A stretch of DNA of 62,401 nucleotides from Ketobacter sp. (lineage in GTDB: Bacteria; Pseudomonadota; Gammaproteobacteria; Pseudomonadales; Ketobacteraceae): the NCBI RefSeq assembly GCF_003671495.1, contig NZ_RCHN01000038.1, positions 1 to 62,401 of the forward strand, written 5' to 3'. The position numbers were made by a program, and so were the translations under genes. Under the pieces are notes generated by a model that had not been told where the DNA came from, searched no databases, and saw nothing but the letters and a program-made list of their open reading frames with translations. The first letter of the stretch is position 1; every line of letters starts with the position of its first letter. Positions 52,881 through 60,595 of the stretch are shown here, piece by piece.

Positions 52881-54260
52881 TTACTGACGCTTGATCGACA
52901 TGGGGAAGGCGTTTTCACCGTCATAGCTTCCGCTGCAATCCGCTTTCGAGGTTGCGCCCGGTTTGCATTCGATGTTCGGCAGACGATAGGTGGCCCCATT
53001 GGGACATTTCACAGCGCCCTCCGAAGCAATACTCAAACTGCCGCCGCTTGCGCGGGTGGAAACGTTGCCGACACAATCCACGCCTTGGGCGTCTTTCACT
53101 TTGACCTTGCCCTGGCCATCGGAGAAATCGTACTCCAGCTGCAACGGCCGGCCGGTTTCCGCGTCCTGAATGCCGGCGCCGGCGTTCCAACTGCCGTTCA
53201 GGAAACTGGCTTTCTCATCCTGCAACTGCTCTGCGCCCAATTGCAGGGGCTCGCCTGACTGCGGCTCGGGCACGGGTGGTTCTTCCGGAAGCGGCAACGG
53301 ACCCTGCTCATCTGCGGGGGTCTCTTCCGGTGACGGAGGTTCTTCTAACGGAGGTTCTTCTGACGCAGGATCTTCTAACGGGGGCTCTTCCGGGTTCTGG
53401 GCAGGATCGACGGGCATCTCATCCGCAGGGGTCTCCGTCTCGGTTAACGGTTCAGCACTGTCCACATCGTTCACCGTATCCAACCCTGGATTCACCCCGT
53501 TGAGACGATCTACATCATCCACCAGAGTACGACGCCGAAGCTCAGGGTCTTGCTGTTCTGGCACAGGCTCATCGGTCACCGCCTCAGGCAGCGGTGGCGC
53601 GATCACCTCAGGCTCCGCACAACTGCGCCAGAGGAACAGCAGGGCCAACAACAGCAACAATGCCAACAGTATCCACCACCAGGGAAAACGCTTTTTGGTG
53701 GGCACGGGCACAGGCAGCGGGGTCTCGAGCACGGGTTCCGTCACCGGCGCGGTGGGGCGTGGGCCCATCGCACTGAGGCAGGCCAGGGGATTGGCCGGAA
53801 TCACACCATCGGCACCGGTGAAACCCCAAAAGGTGATCACCGGTTTGTCATTCACCAGATACACATGCTGACTGTCAGGAAAAAAAATCACCTTATCCAG
53901 CAAGCGGCCAAAAATTTTCTGTTCCCGGTTTTCGCTGCGGCTCATTTTCTCCGCTTCCCCTTGCAGGGATTGCTGGAGAAATTCCAGATCCTTGATGGCC
54001 TGCTGCCGCTCATCATCGGTGGCGGTGGACCAGGGGATCACCTCATCCCCCTCTGCTGCATACCAGTCGATGTTGTCGCCGGTATCATTCTGCTGAGGAA
54101 TCGCCAGGCAGTTGGCAACGTCTTTGCCAAGCTTCAAGCGCACCGCTTCACGCAACTGTAACGCCGAGCGATACACCGGTCTGCCGTCATCCCCAAGTGC
54201 CTTATATGACTCTAACTTGCCACTTCTTAAGAGAGCCCCCGCCATAATCCCCGCATCCAT
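52881..54260 (-). CDS. srfA: SrfA family single-pass membrane protein
   Basis: 459 residues from ATG 54260; the ATG at 54245 (Met6, with GGGG before it) starts at the usual SrfA N-terminus and may be right. Residues ~6-150 form a cytoplasmic domain with Leu-Arg-Ser-Gly, Gln-Leu-Arg-Glu, Cys-Leu-Ala-Ile-Pro-Gln, Asp-Trp-Tyr and Phe144-Trp-Gly146, the SrfA pattern. A membrane helix follows (~193-211), then an acidic Pro/Glu-rich periplasmic linker with tandem repeats (~215-345) and a C-terminal beta domain with Cys pairs (~350-459). It probably anchors the SrfB/SrfC NTPases at the membrane. First gene of the operon. Confidence 0.83.
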   Translation of the reverse strand: MDAGIMAGALLRSGKLESYKALGDDGRPVYRSALQLREAVRLKLGKDVANCLAIPQQNDTGDNIDWYAAEGDEVIPWSTATDDERQQAIKDLEFLQQSLQGEAEKMSRSENREQKIFGRLLDKVIFFPDSQHVYLVNDKPVITFWGFTGADGVIPANPLACLSAMGPRPTAPVTEPVLETPLPVPVPTKKRFPWWWILLALLLLLALLFLWRSCAEPEVIAPPLPEAVTDEPVPEQQDPELRRRTLVDDVDRLNGVNPGLDTVNDVDSAEPLTETETPADEMPVDPAQNPEEPPLEDPASEEPPLEEPPSPEETPADEQGPLPLPEEPPVPEPQSGEPLQLGAEQLQDEKASFLNGSWNAGAGIQDAETGRPLQLEYDFSDGQGKVKVKDAQGVDCVGNVSTRASGGSLSIASEGAVKCPNGATYRLPNIECKPGATSKADCSGSYDGENAFPMSIKRQ

Positions 54261-54419
54261 GTATCTGATTAGTCAACGTATAGTACTTGAATACCCTTGT
54301 GATCAAAAGATCAAAAACTGCTCAGAACCGCAGACAATTTTGCTAAACACCGCGAAAAAATATGATAGCCTGCGGCAATTGCTCTGACTTCATTCCCATC
54401 ACATTGGCATTGGGTTGCT
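54261..54419. promoter_or_regulatory. Divergent promoter region between srfA and the SrfA-VWA gene
   Basis: 159 bp, AT-rich against its neighbours. On the plus strand TATGAT at 54361-54366 could be a -10 box, with ttgcta at 54340-54345 as a weak -35 at a short 15-bp spacing. On the minus strand ttgatc and tatacg lie 18 bp apart ahead of srfA. gatcaaaagatc (54301-54312) is a short palindrome in the middle. The region must drive both transcripts and may be co-regulated. Confidence 0.4.
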
Positions 54420-56003
54420 ATGAAACGTATCGCACGATCGCTGACAGATAAGTATGTCGCCACCGACGCACTGGCTCAGTTCGAACCGCTCCAGCAGATT
54501 CTGAGGCAACACCTTCCCGCCAGTACCGCTGCGCTGTTTTCGCGCCCCAAACAGAAAAACGAAGATGCCGTGGAATGGTATTCCGATCTGGGCGGAGAAC
54601 CCATTCCCTATGCCCAGTTAAGCCCGGAACAGAGCGCCAACCTGGATCGACTGCTGAACGAAAGACTGGACTCCATCAAACAACTCTCCAGCACCTTACG
54701 TGCCCGGGGCGAGACGGCAGCGGCGGACATCCTGGACAATGCCGTCCGCTATCCCAACCAGGATAACCTGTACTCCCTGAACGGCGAGCCAGTCATCACC
54801 TTTTGGGGTTATGGTCTGGCCCCCCAGGCGGCACTGCCGGTAAACGATACCCCGCCCTTGGTTCCCCCGCTGGAGACACCAGCGCCTGCAGCCACCAGCA
54901 CCACACCCAAGCGACGATCCTGGCTGCGTTGGTTGCTGTTGCTGCTTCTGCTGTTGTTACTGTTAGGCCTGTTATATTACTTTTTCTGCCCGCTGGCAAA
55001 AGATACCCCCCCCGAGGAACCGGTGGTGGAGGAGGTGGAGCCCGAACCGGAAGCCCCACCCGAGCCTGAACCGGAACCCGAGCCCGACCCCTTTGAAGAG
55101 CTGCTGGCACTGATCAATGCTGCAGGCGACGATTGCGCGCAGTTGCAGGCCATCTTCCGCACCCATCCACTGCTGAACAGCGACGCCCCCCGGGCCATTG
55201 CCCTGAAAGCGGAGCTGGACACCAAACTGCAACAGGACTGCCGGGAAGAGCTGATCAAGGATGCCAAGAACCTGTGCCCGGAAGAACGCCCGGAAAACCT
55301 GGCACCGGAACTGGTCATCGTATTCGACGCGTCGGGCTCCATGGGTTACAGCATCAATATCACCACCCAGGAAGCCCGCCGGGCGGAAGAAATGATGCAG
55401 CGTGAGAAAATGGCCAACGCATTGTCTCAACTGTTTGGCGGCCGCCGTCAGAGCAGCAGCAACTATGATTACATTTTCAAGAACCCCAGGATCATTCCGG
55501 CCCGCGAAGCAGCGAATAGCGTGATCAGCAAAACCCCCAGCGACGTCAACGTGGGGTTGGTGCTGGTGGGCAGCTGCCCCGCCGCCCAGAGTTACGGCTT
55601 CTTCGCCCCCGGCCGGCGCTCAGAACTGCAACGCTCCATCAGCAGCATCCAGCCCAAACAGGGCACCCCGTTAGCGGATGGTGTGCTCAAGGCGGGCCAA
55701 CTGGTGGACGGGGTGAACAAAGAATCCACCATTCTGGTGGTGTCCGACGGCGAGGAAAGCTGTGAAGGCAATCCCTGTGCCGTGGCCAATGCCCTGGCCC
55801 GCTCCAAACCCAATCTCACCATCAACGTGGTGGACATCCTGGGCACCGGGGCCGGCAACTGCCTGGCCAGCGCCACCGGCGGCAAGGTCTACACCGCAAA
55901 AAATGCGGATGATGTTCTGAAGATGGCCACCGAGGCCGCCCGGGACGTACTGGGGCCGGAGCATTGCGTCAAGCCTGAGGCCAACGCAGCACCACCGCCT
56001 TGA
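54420..56003 (+). CDS. SrfA-like membrane protein with periplasmic VWA domain
   Basis: 527 residues. The cytoplasmic part (~1-135) is a paralogue of the SrfA N-terminus: a Trp-Tyr pair at 53-54, and Asn-x-Tyr-x-Leu-Asn-Gly-Glu-Pro-Val-Ile-Thr-Phe-Trp-Gly130 against Tyr-Leu-Val-Asn-Asp-Lys-Pro-Val-Ile-Thr-Phe-Trp-Gly in SrfA. A membrane helix (~168-189) and a Pro/Glu linker (~196-225) lead to a periplasmic VWA domain: MIDAS Asp303-x-Ser305-x-Ser307, a Thr in Gly-Thr-Pro-Leu and Asp in Val-Ser-Asp-Gly-Glu-Glu. It is divergent from srfA and probably inserts into the same complex. Confidence 0.85.
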   Translation: MKRIARSLTDKYVATDALAQFEPLQQILRQHLPASTAALFSRPKQKNEDAVEWYSDLGGEPIPYAQLSPEQSANLDRLLNERLDSIKQLSSTLRARGETAAADILDNAVRYPNQDNLYSLNGEPVITFWGYGLAPQAALPVNDTPPLVPPLETPAPAATSTTPKRRSWLRWLLLLLLLLLLLGLLYYFFCPLAKDTPPEEPVVEEVEPEPEAPPEPEPEPEPDPFEELLALINAAGDDCAQLQAIFRTHPLLNSDAPRAIALKAELDTKLQQDCREELIKDAKNLCPEERPENLAPELVIVFDASGSMGYSINITTQEARRAEEMMQREKMANALSQLFGGRRQSSSNYDYIFKNPRIIPAREAANSVISKTPSDVNVGLVLVGSCPAAQSYGFFAPGRRSELQRSISSIQPKQGTPLADGVLKAGQLVDGVNKESTILVVSDGEESCEGNPCAVANALARSKPNLTINVVDILGTGAGNCLASATGGKVYTAKNADDVLKMATEAARDVLGPEHCVKPEANAAPPP

Positions 56004-56011
56004 GGCGACCG

Positions 56012-57262
56012 CTAGCTTTTCTTCATCGGTCGGCCCCGGACCACGGTGAAATTGCTGCCTTTCTTGTAGGCATCATAGATGTCTTTTGACATGTCGTAAT
56101 AATACAGGGCATAGGTTTTGCCAGGTGCTGCCATCGCGATTTTTACGCAGTATTCAGCGGTAAACGCCTTTTGCTGTTGCCGATTCCAGCCATCCTTCAG
56201 GGTATGGCTTCTCAATCGGCTAATGTGTTCAGCCACACTGATTGCGCCATTGGATTTAAGGTCATCTCGGCACTTGTTCTTAGTGGTAGCCATCATCGGA
56301 ATCGAGTACTTCGTGGCGGCGGTGATTTCAGATGCCCCAAACCAGGCATAAATCCAACCTTCTGCTTCGCTGTTCAGCAAGTGCTCCCGGTTGGCTGAAG
56401 CAAACTGCTTCGATGTACTGTAGTCCTTCGGATGCGGCCAGCCGGTTTGTGTTCGGTTGGTGTGGGCAATCTCTTCCAGCATCATCCGCACGAAGCTTTC
56501 AAACTTGCGTGGACTCTCCTGCGCCTCCACCAGCCGGATAACATCCACAGCATCAATGTAGGCAGTACCGGATGCAAGACCGTCACAGATATAGATCTTG
56601 CCGCCCCGCTTCTCAAATGCCGCCAACTGGCCTTTACTTGCGCTGGTGTGTTGGCGAATCAGATCCAGGGCCCGTTGGGTTTGTTTGCTCAACGACTGAT
56701 ACCTGGATTTCGTGTACTCCTTGCATCCGTCATCCTGATTGGTGGGTGGCGAGGTGGGGGCGGGAGTGGGCGCAGGCGTGGGCAGCGGCTTCGCCACCGG
56801 CAGATAAAACGTGGCCTGATTGGCATGAGGTATGACACCCAGGAAAAATCCGCTGATGGGATTTTTCAGACAACGCTTTTCTTGCGGACGGGGCAGATGG
56901 GTAATCTCCACCCGAATCCCGCGGGCAGCAAACAGCTTTGAGCGCTCGATGGCAACGCACTGATCGAAATTGTTGATGGCCAGGGTCAGGATGTAGCCCG
57001 TTTTATCCGCCTTCAGATTCACCCCCGGCTGGTTACAGCCCTGCACCCGGGTAAAGAATCCTGCTTGATACGCCAGGGCACTGATGTCCTTTTCGGCGCT
57101 GTATTGATGGGGAATAGAGGTTTGGATGGCCAGCAGGGTGTCAAACACCTGTTGCGGCAGCCGGTTACCCAGTTTGGGCAAAGAACATTCTGGTAAAGAC
57201 GGCCGGGCGGAAACCGGAAACGACAACACCCCAAGCAACAAGCACAACACTACCCGCGTCAC
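56012..57262 (-). CDS. Secreted protein with degenerate zincin-like motif
   Basis: 416 residues, signal peptide ~1-19. The N-terminal domain (~25-155) has Cys-rich strands (Glu-Cys-Ser-Leu-Pro, Gln-Cys-Val-Ala-Ile). A Pro/Thr/Ala linker (~155-178) leads to a C-terminal domain with Glu263-Glu264-Ile-Ala-His267 and, ~36 residues on, Ser-Glu-Ala-Glu-Gly-Trp. This is the layout of a zinc metallopeptidase in which the first His of HExxH is replaced by Glu. It may be an inactive peptidase-like binding protein, or a different metal site. It is convergent with the SrfA-VWA gene (8 nt apart). Confidence 0.7.
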   Translation of the reverse strand: MTRVVLCLLLGVLSFPVSARPSLPECSLPKLGNRLPQQVFDTLLAIQTSIPHQYSAEKDISALAYQAGFFTRVQGCNQPGVNLKADKTGYILTLAINNFDQCVAIERSKLFAARGIRVEITHLPRPQEKRCLKNPISGFFLGVIPHANQATFYLPVAKPLPTPAPTPAPTSPPTNQDDGCKEYTKSRYQSLSKQTQRALDLIRQHTSASKGQLAAFEKRGGKIYICDGLASGTAYIDAVDVIRLVEAQESPRKFESFVRMMLEEIAHTNRTQTGWPHPKDYSTSKQFASANREHLLNSEAEGWIYAWFGASEITAATKYSIPMMATTKNKCRDDLKSNGAISVAEHISRLRSHTLKDGWNRQQQKAFTAEYCVKIAMAAPGKTYALYYYDMSKDIYDAYKKGSNFTVVRGRPMKKS

Positions 57263-57407
57263 TGCGACTTCCCCCTATCAATCCGTGCAGCCCGTATGAA
57301 CAGTCAACCCACCCTGGGCGACGCTTGGGGCAACATCACCGATTTAAGGCGAAGATGCAAGGAATTGAAGGCAGTAATCCTGACTACTGGGGTGTTTTCG
57401 GGAAATT

Positions 57408-57644
57408 TCAGCGCTTTACCAGGGCACCGGAGTCCACCGAGGGACGTTCCACGGTGGTGGATCCCGTGGTTGGCGCCTGCAGAGCCACACTATTCAGACT
57501 GCGGATTTTCGCTTCCACTTCCGCCTCCAGGCCCGCAGCCAGACGGGCGTCCATGGCGCGGGTATCCAACTCAGCCTCAGTGAGGGACTCAGCAAAAACA
57601 GATGTGGTGATCAGTAACAGCGGCAACAGCAACAGGGGTTTCAT
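57408..57644 (-). CDS. Small secreted hypothetical protein
   Basis: 78 residues. The start at 57644 has GGAG nine nt upstream and a good promoter just beyond it. A signal peptide (~1-18, ending Val-Phe-Ala-Glu) is followed by an Ala/Glu-rich helix and a Thr/Ser-rich tail. No Cys, no family recognised. Expression as a short single gene is likely. Confidence 0.65.
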   Translation of the reverse strand: MKPLLLLPLLLITTSVFAESLTEAELDTRAMDARLAAGLEAEVEAKIRSLNSVALQAPTTGSTTVERPSVDSGALVKR

Positions 57645-57673
57645 AAGATGGATTCTCCAAATACAACGTTACT

Positions 57674-57701
57674 ATTGTACACAAAATATTCAATTGTGCA
57701 A
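57674..57701 (-). promoter_or_regulatory. Sigma70-like promoter for the small secreted protein
   Basis: Read on the minus strand: TTGCAC (57701-57696), 16-bp spacer, TACAAT (57679-57674). The coding start is about 30 nt downstream of the -10 box. Confidence 0.55.
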
Positions 57702-57713
57702 AAAAGTAACACC

Positions 57714-57779
57714 TAACTTATGAATCAATAAGTTACTGCAGCCACCAGGCAGGACGCCTTAACTGAGCCTCCTGCCTGG
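57714..57779. repeat. Two adjacent inverted repeats in the intergenic region
   Basis: taacttat (57714-57721) and ataagtta (57728-57735) flank gaatca; ccaggcagga (57745-57754) and tcctgcctgg (57770-57779) flank a 15-nt loop. The second could stop transcription of the lipoprotein gene on the minus strand, but it lacks a T run right behind it, so it is either a processing/attenuation hairpin or a protein-binding site. Confidence 0.45.
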
Positions 57780-57800
57780 CCTAACTGGCATAATACGGGA

Positions 57801-59147
57801 TTAACCGCCATTCAACTCACAACTGGTCCCCACCAACACGCCACCGACACCGGCCACCTGCCAATAGCCCCAGAAGCCCGGCTCCCCAAACAGCACCTGG
57901 TCCGGATGGTCCACATGATCCCCACTGGCATCAAAGATCAGGCCAAGGGATAAGCCCTCCGACGTGGTCAGCACCAGGCTGCCATCCACCAGAGTTCCCG
58001 CGAACGGATAGTGTTGTCCCCGCGAGGTGACCAGCTCACCACGCACCTGGTCGTCGGCAAACACATCCAGGGCAATGGCACCGGTGTTGTCCGCTGTGGC
58101 CAATGGCAGGCTTTCCACCCCCACCGCGCCGCTGAGGCGATAACGGGCCGTGGGGTCGCCGGCCACCCGTGTGCCGGAGAACGCTCCCGAGCCCCCTTCA
58201 ACATCGTTGCGCCAAACCCCGTTCACAATCCGGCTGAAATCCTCCAGACTGGCCGTGAATTGCGCCCCGTTATTGGCCTGGCCTGCCACAAAACCATTGT
58301 TGGCATCAAACCGCAGCCCCGCCTGTGGGGATACGCCAATGAGCCGGTTCTGCCGTTGACTGTACACATAGGCACTGGTGACTCCGGCCCGGGGGGCGGT
58401 GTCGCCGAACACCAACGGGTCTACCCGTTGATGCTGAATCCACAACACATAATGCCCTGCATCCTCACCGTTGAAGGTGCCGGAAAAGATACCGGAACTC
58501 TGACAGGCAATGGTCTGCTGCAGGTGCGCGCTGGCCTGGCCTGCACTGGGCAACACATGGAGTGCGGAGTCGTAGGTGTTTAAATCCTGAATCACATCCA
58601 GCAACGCCAACTGATTGCCAAAATCGGGATCGCTAAAGTCCAGGGGCGGCCAGTCCAGTTCCACCGCCCCTAACGCCGTCAGCAACTCCGCTGAAGGGGC
58701 AATGCCGTTTTGCGGATCGCCATCGGAATCCAGCATCTGCAAAAAGCGGGCAATATTCTGCACCGTCACCTGCTCAAGCTGGCCATCCTCCACCAGATCC
58801 ACGGGAGTGACCACGCTCTTGCCCAAGGCCGAGCCCAGCTCAATGCCGTTAAACGAAAAGCGCACGTCCTGCGCAACGCCATCCAGAATCTGGTATTCAA
58901 ACGTGCCGGCAGCGTCGGTGATGCCGGTACGGCTACCGGATACGTAGGTCAAGCCGGCGACGGCGCTGTCGAGGAATTGACCGGTGGTGGTGGTCACCAC
59001 CGTGCCGCCATCATCCTCATCCGAGTCGCCCCCGGAGCCGCCGCAGGCGACCAGCAGCGCAGAACTCATCAGCAGGGTGAAGGGTGCAACGGGTTTCAGG
59101 CGTGTCAGCCGTGTCAGGGAGCGTTTCAGTGTGTTTGTATTTTTCAT
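57801..59147 (-). CDS. Lipoprotein of unknown function
   Basis: 448 residues. The signal sequence ends in Leu-Val-Ala-Cys35-Gly-Gly, a lipobox; Gly at +2 does not give a sorting signal. A Ser/Asp/Gly-rich linker is followed by an N-terminal repeat-like domain (~55-150) with Gly-Gln-Phe-Leu-Asp-Ser-Ala-Val-Ala-Gly-Leu-x-Tyr, frequent in lipoproteins of marine gammaproteobacteria. A mostly beta C-terminal region (~215-448) has Cys only near 215 and 444. No enzyme motif seen. Probably a surface or periplasmic binding protein. Confidence 0.72.
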   Translation of the reverse strand: MKNTNTLKRSLTRLTRLKPVAPFTLLMSSALLVACGGSGGDSDEDDGGTVVTTTTGQFLDSAVAGLTYVSGSRTGITDAAGTFEYQILDGVAQDVRFSFNGIELGSALGKSVVTPVDLVEDGQLEQVTVQNIARFLQMLDSDGDPQNGIAPSAELLTALGAVELDWPPLDFSDPDFGNQLALLDVIQDLNTYDSALHVLPSAGQASAHLQQTIACQSSGIFSGTFNGEDAGHYVLWIQHQRVDPLVFGDTAPRAGVTSAYVYSQRQNRLIGVSPQAGLRFDANNGFVAGQANNGAQFTASLEDFSRIVNGVWRNDVEGGSGAFSGTRVAGDPTARYRLSGAVGVESLPLATADNTGAIALDVFADDQVRGELVTSRGQHYPFAGTLVDGSLVLTTSEGLSLGLIFDASGDHVDHPDQVLFGEPGFWGYWQVAGVGGVLVGTSCELNGG

Positions 59148-59334
59148 GGGTTCGTCCTCAAGGGTTGTTACGGGTTGCTGTGGATGTCTGGCCCGTGCTC
59201 AGGGCCTTGTGTACAATCCCAGCTTTACGGAACCCTCCTGGCGCAACAAACCTTTATCAGTATTGATTGGTACTGATTAAAAAAAACGAATAAAACCTAG
59301 TAAAAACAATCCACTAAGCGAGCATAGGACGCCA

Positions 59335-60354
59335 TTGAACAGCACTGATTTTTATGCGGTACGTCCGGACCTGGTCCTGAATGCAGCACGCTGCTTCAAC
59401 ATTCGGGTCAGCATTCTGGAAAGCGGTGCCCGCACTTTGTTCAACAAAGCCATCGCCATCGACGCCGGCAAAGAACAGGCTCGCTGGGGCCGGCATCAGT
59501 GCGCCGTGATCAAGCAGTTTTGTGAATACACCGCCAGCGGCGACACCGATGTCACGTTGCCCTGGCAGGAATTGGTGGAAGACGCCATGAACTACGACGG
59601 CCAGGAGGGTATCTCACCGCGCACCGGCAACCGCCCCCTGGCCACGGTGGAGCGCTGCGCGATCGATGCCTGCGCCCTGCGTGATGCCCGATTGCAGCGC
59701 GGCTGGGAGCCGGCAGAACTGGCAGAACGCTGCGGCCTGCCGCTGCGGTTCCTGCAGGCCATCGAAGACGGGGAGTGGAAAGACGTGGCCCGCTCCACCG
59801 CCGATACCATCGCCGCCGCGCTGGACCTACCGGTGGCGACCATCCTGGTTACCGATTCCGCTGCAGACACCACGGATCAATCTGCACCGGAACGCCCCGG
59901 TTTTTTGCCTTTCGTTGCGTTTCTGCAACGGCCAGTCACTTCAGCGACGTTGGCCACGGTGCTGGTGCTGGCGGTGGTATTCACCGGCTGGTGGCAATGG
60001 CAGGACAGCGCATCAGGATCGCCCCTGGCCGATGCCCTGATCGACAGCCAGTGGCATATGTCGGTGGAACTCATCAACAAGAACATCCCGGTGCCGGATG
60101 CGGAGATCGAACGCTGGCGCAACGGGGGCTTCATCCGCCTGGAAGCGGATCAGGGCATCGCGTTCAACTGGATCGACCCCAGCGCCCTGGTACGGCTGCC
60201 GGATGGCGTGAACTGGCAAGCGGATGAGCACCAGTTGGTGCTCAAGCTGGACAAGGTGATCTACAAGTTCGACATCCAAACGCTGGAAGACACCCACACC
60301 ACCCTGGACACCACCCGCTCGTTTGAGATGACGTTGCATCGGTTGTATTTGTGA
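59335..60354 (+). CDS. Membrane-anchored HTH protein (RodZ-like layout)
   Basis: 339 residues from a TTG at 59335 with AGGA five nt upstream. Residues ~1-105 are an unassigned N-terminal domain. An Xre-type helix-turn-helix lies at ~110-170 (Leu-Arg-Asp-Ala-Arg-x-x-Arg-Gly-Trp, Leu-Ala-Glu-Arg-Cys-Gly-Leu, Leu-Gln-Ala-Ile-Glu-Asp-Gly). One membrane helix (~200-222) is followed by a periplasmic domain (~230-339). This order resembles RodZ, but the extra N-terminal part and the tail differ. Could be a membrane-tethered regulator. The transposon end follows its stop by about 9 nt. Confidence 0.7.
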   Translation: MNSTDFYAVRPDLVLNAARCFNIRVSILESGARTLFNKAIAIDAGKEQARWGRHQCAVIKQFCEYTASGDTDVTLPWQELVEDAMNYDGQEGISPRTGNRPLATVERCAIDACALRDARLQRGWEPAELAERCGLPLRFLQAIEDGEWKDVARSTADTIAAALDLPVATILVTDSAADTTDQSAPERPGFLPFVAFLQRPVTSATLATVLVLAVVFTGWWQWQDSASGSPLADALIDSQWHMSVELINKNIPVPDAEIERWRNGGFIRLEADQGIAFNWIDPSALVRLPDGVNWQADEHQLVLKLDKVIYKFDIQTLEDTHTTLDTTRSFEMTLHRLYL

Positions 60355-60362
60355 GGGGCCCT

Positions 60363-60536
60363 GTAAATCCTCGCAAAAGCTTGAACAAAACACCTCTACA
60401 GCCCGCATTTTTCGGCTCGATTCGAGATAAGTTTGAACAAAACTTTCGAGAAAAGATTGAACAAATTTCTGCTATCCCCAAAAAACGCCTAAGGCCCACG
60501 CACCACGTGGGTTCGACATAAGTTTGAACAAGTTTC
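60363..60536. mobile_element. Probable Tn7-like transposon end with four ~21-bp repeats
   Basis: TTGAAC cores lie at 60381, 60433, 60457 and 60524, all in one direction, each inside a longer repeat with consensus tcga-x-ataagtttgaacaaaa. Flanks of copies 2-4 include ttcgag or ttcgac just ahead. A TGT at 60363, eight nt after the stop of the HTH gene, could be the element tip. Multiple direct sites of this size are typical of TnsB/TniA binding at Tn7-family ends. The tip and target duplication need the other end to confirm. Confidence 0.6.
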
Positions 60537-60595
60537 TTACCGATCCCAGCTCATTATCTCTTCACGACCATGCGCTGAAATTCTATGCTCAAAAC

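Noticed and set aside
53275..53420. Tandem DNA repeats in srfA as a regulatory or recombination element
   Set aside because: They simply encode the Pro/Glu-rich linker repeats of SrfA; no separate function needs to be assumed.
60370..60545. Repeats considered as a CRISPR array
   Set aside because: Only four imperfect ~21-bp repeats with unequal spacing (52, 24, 67 bp) and no cas genes; transposase-binding sites at an element end explain them better.
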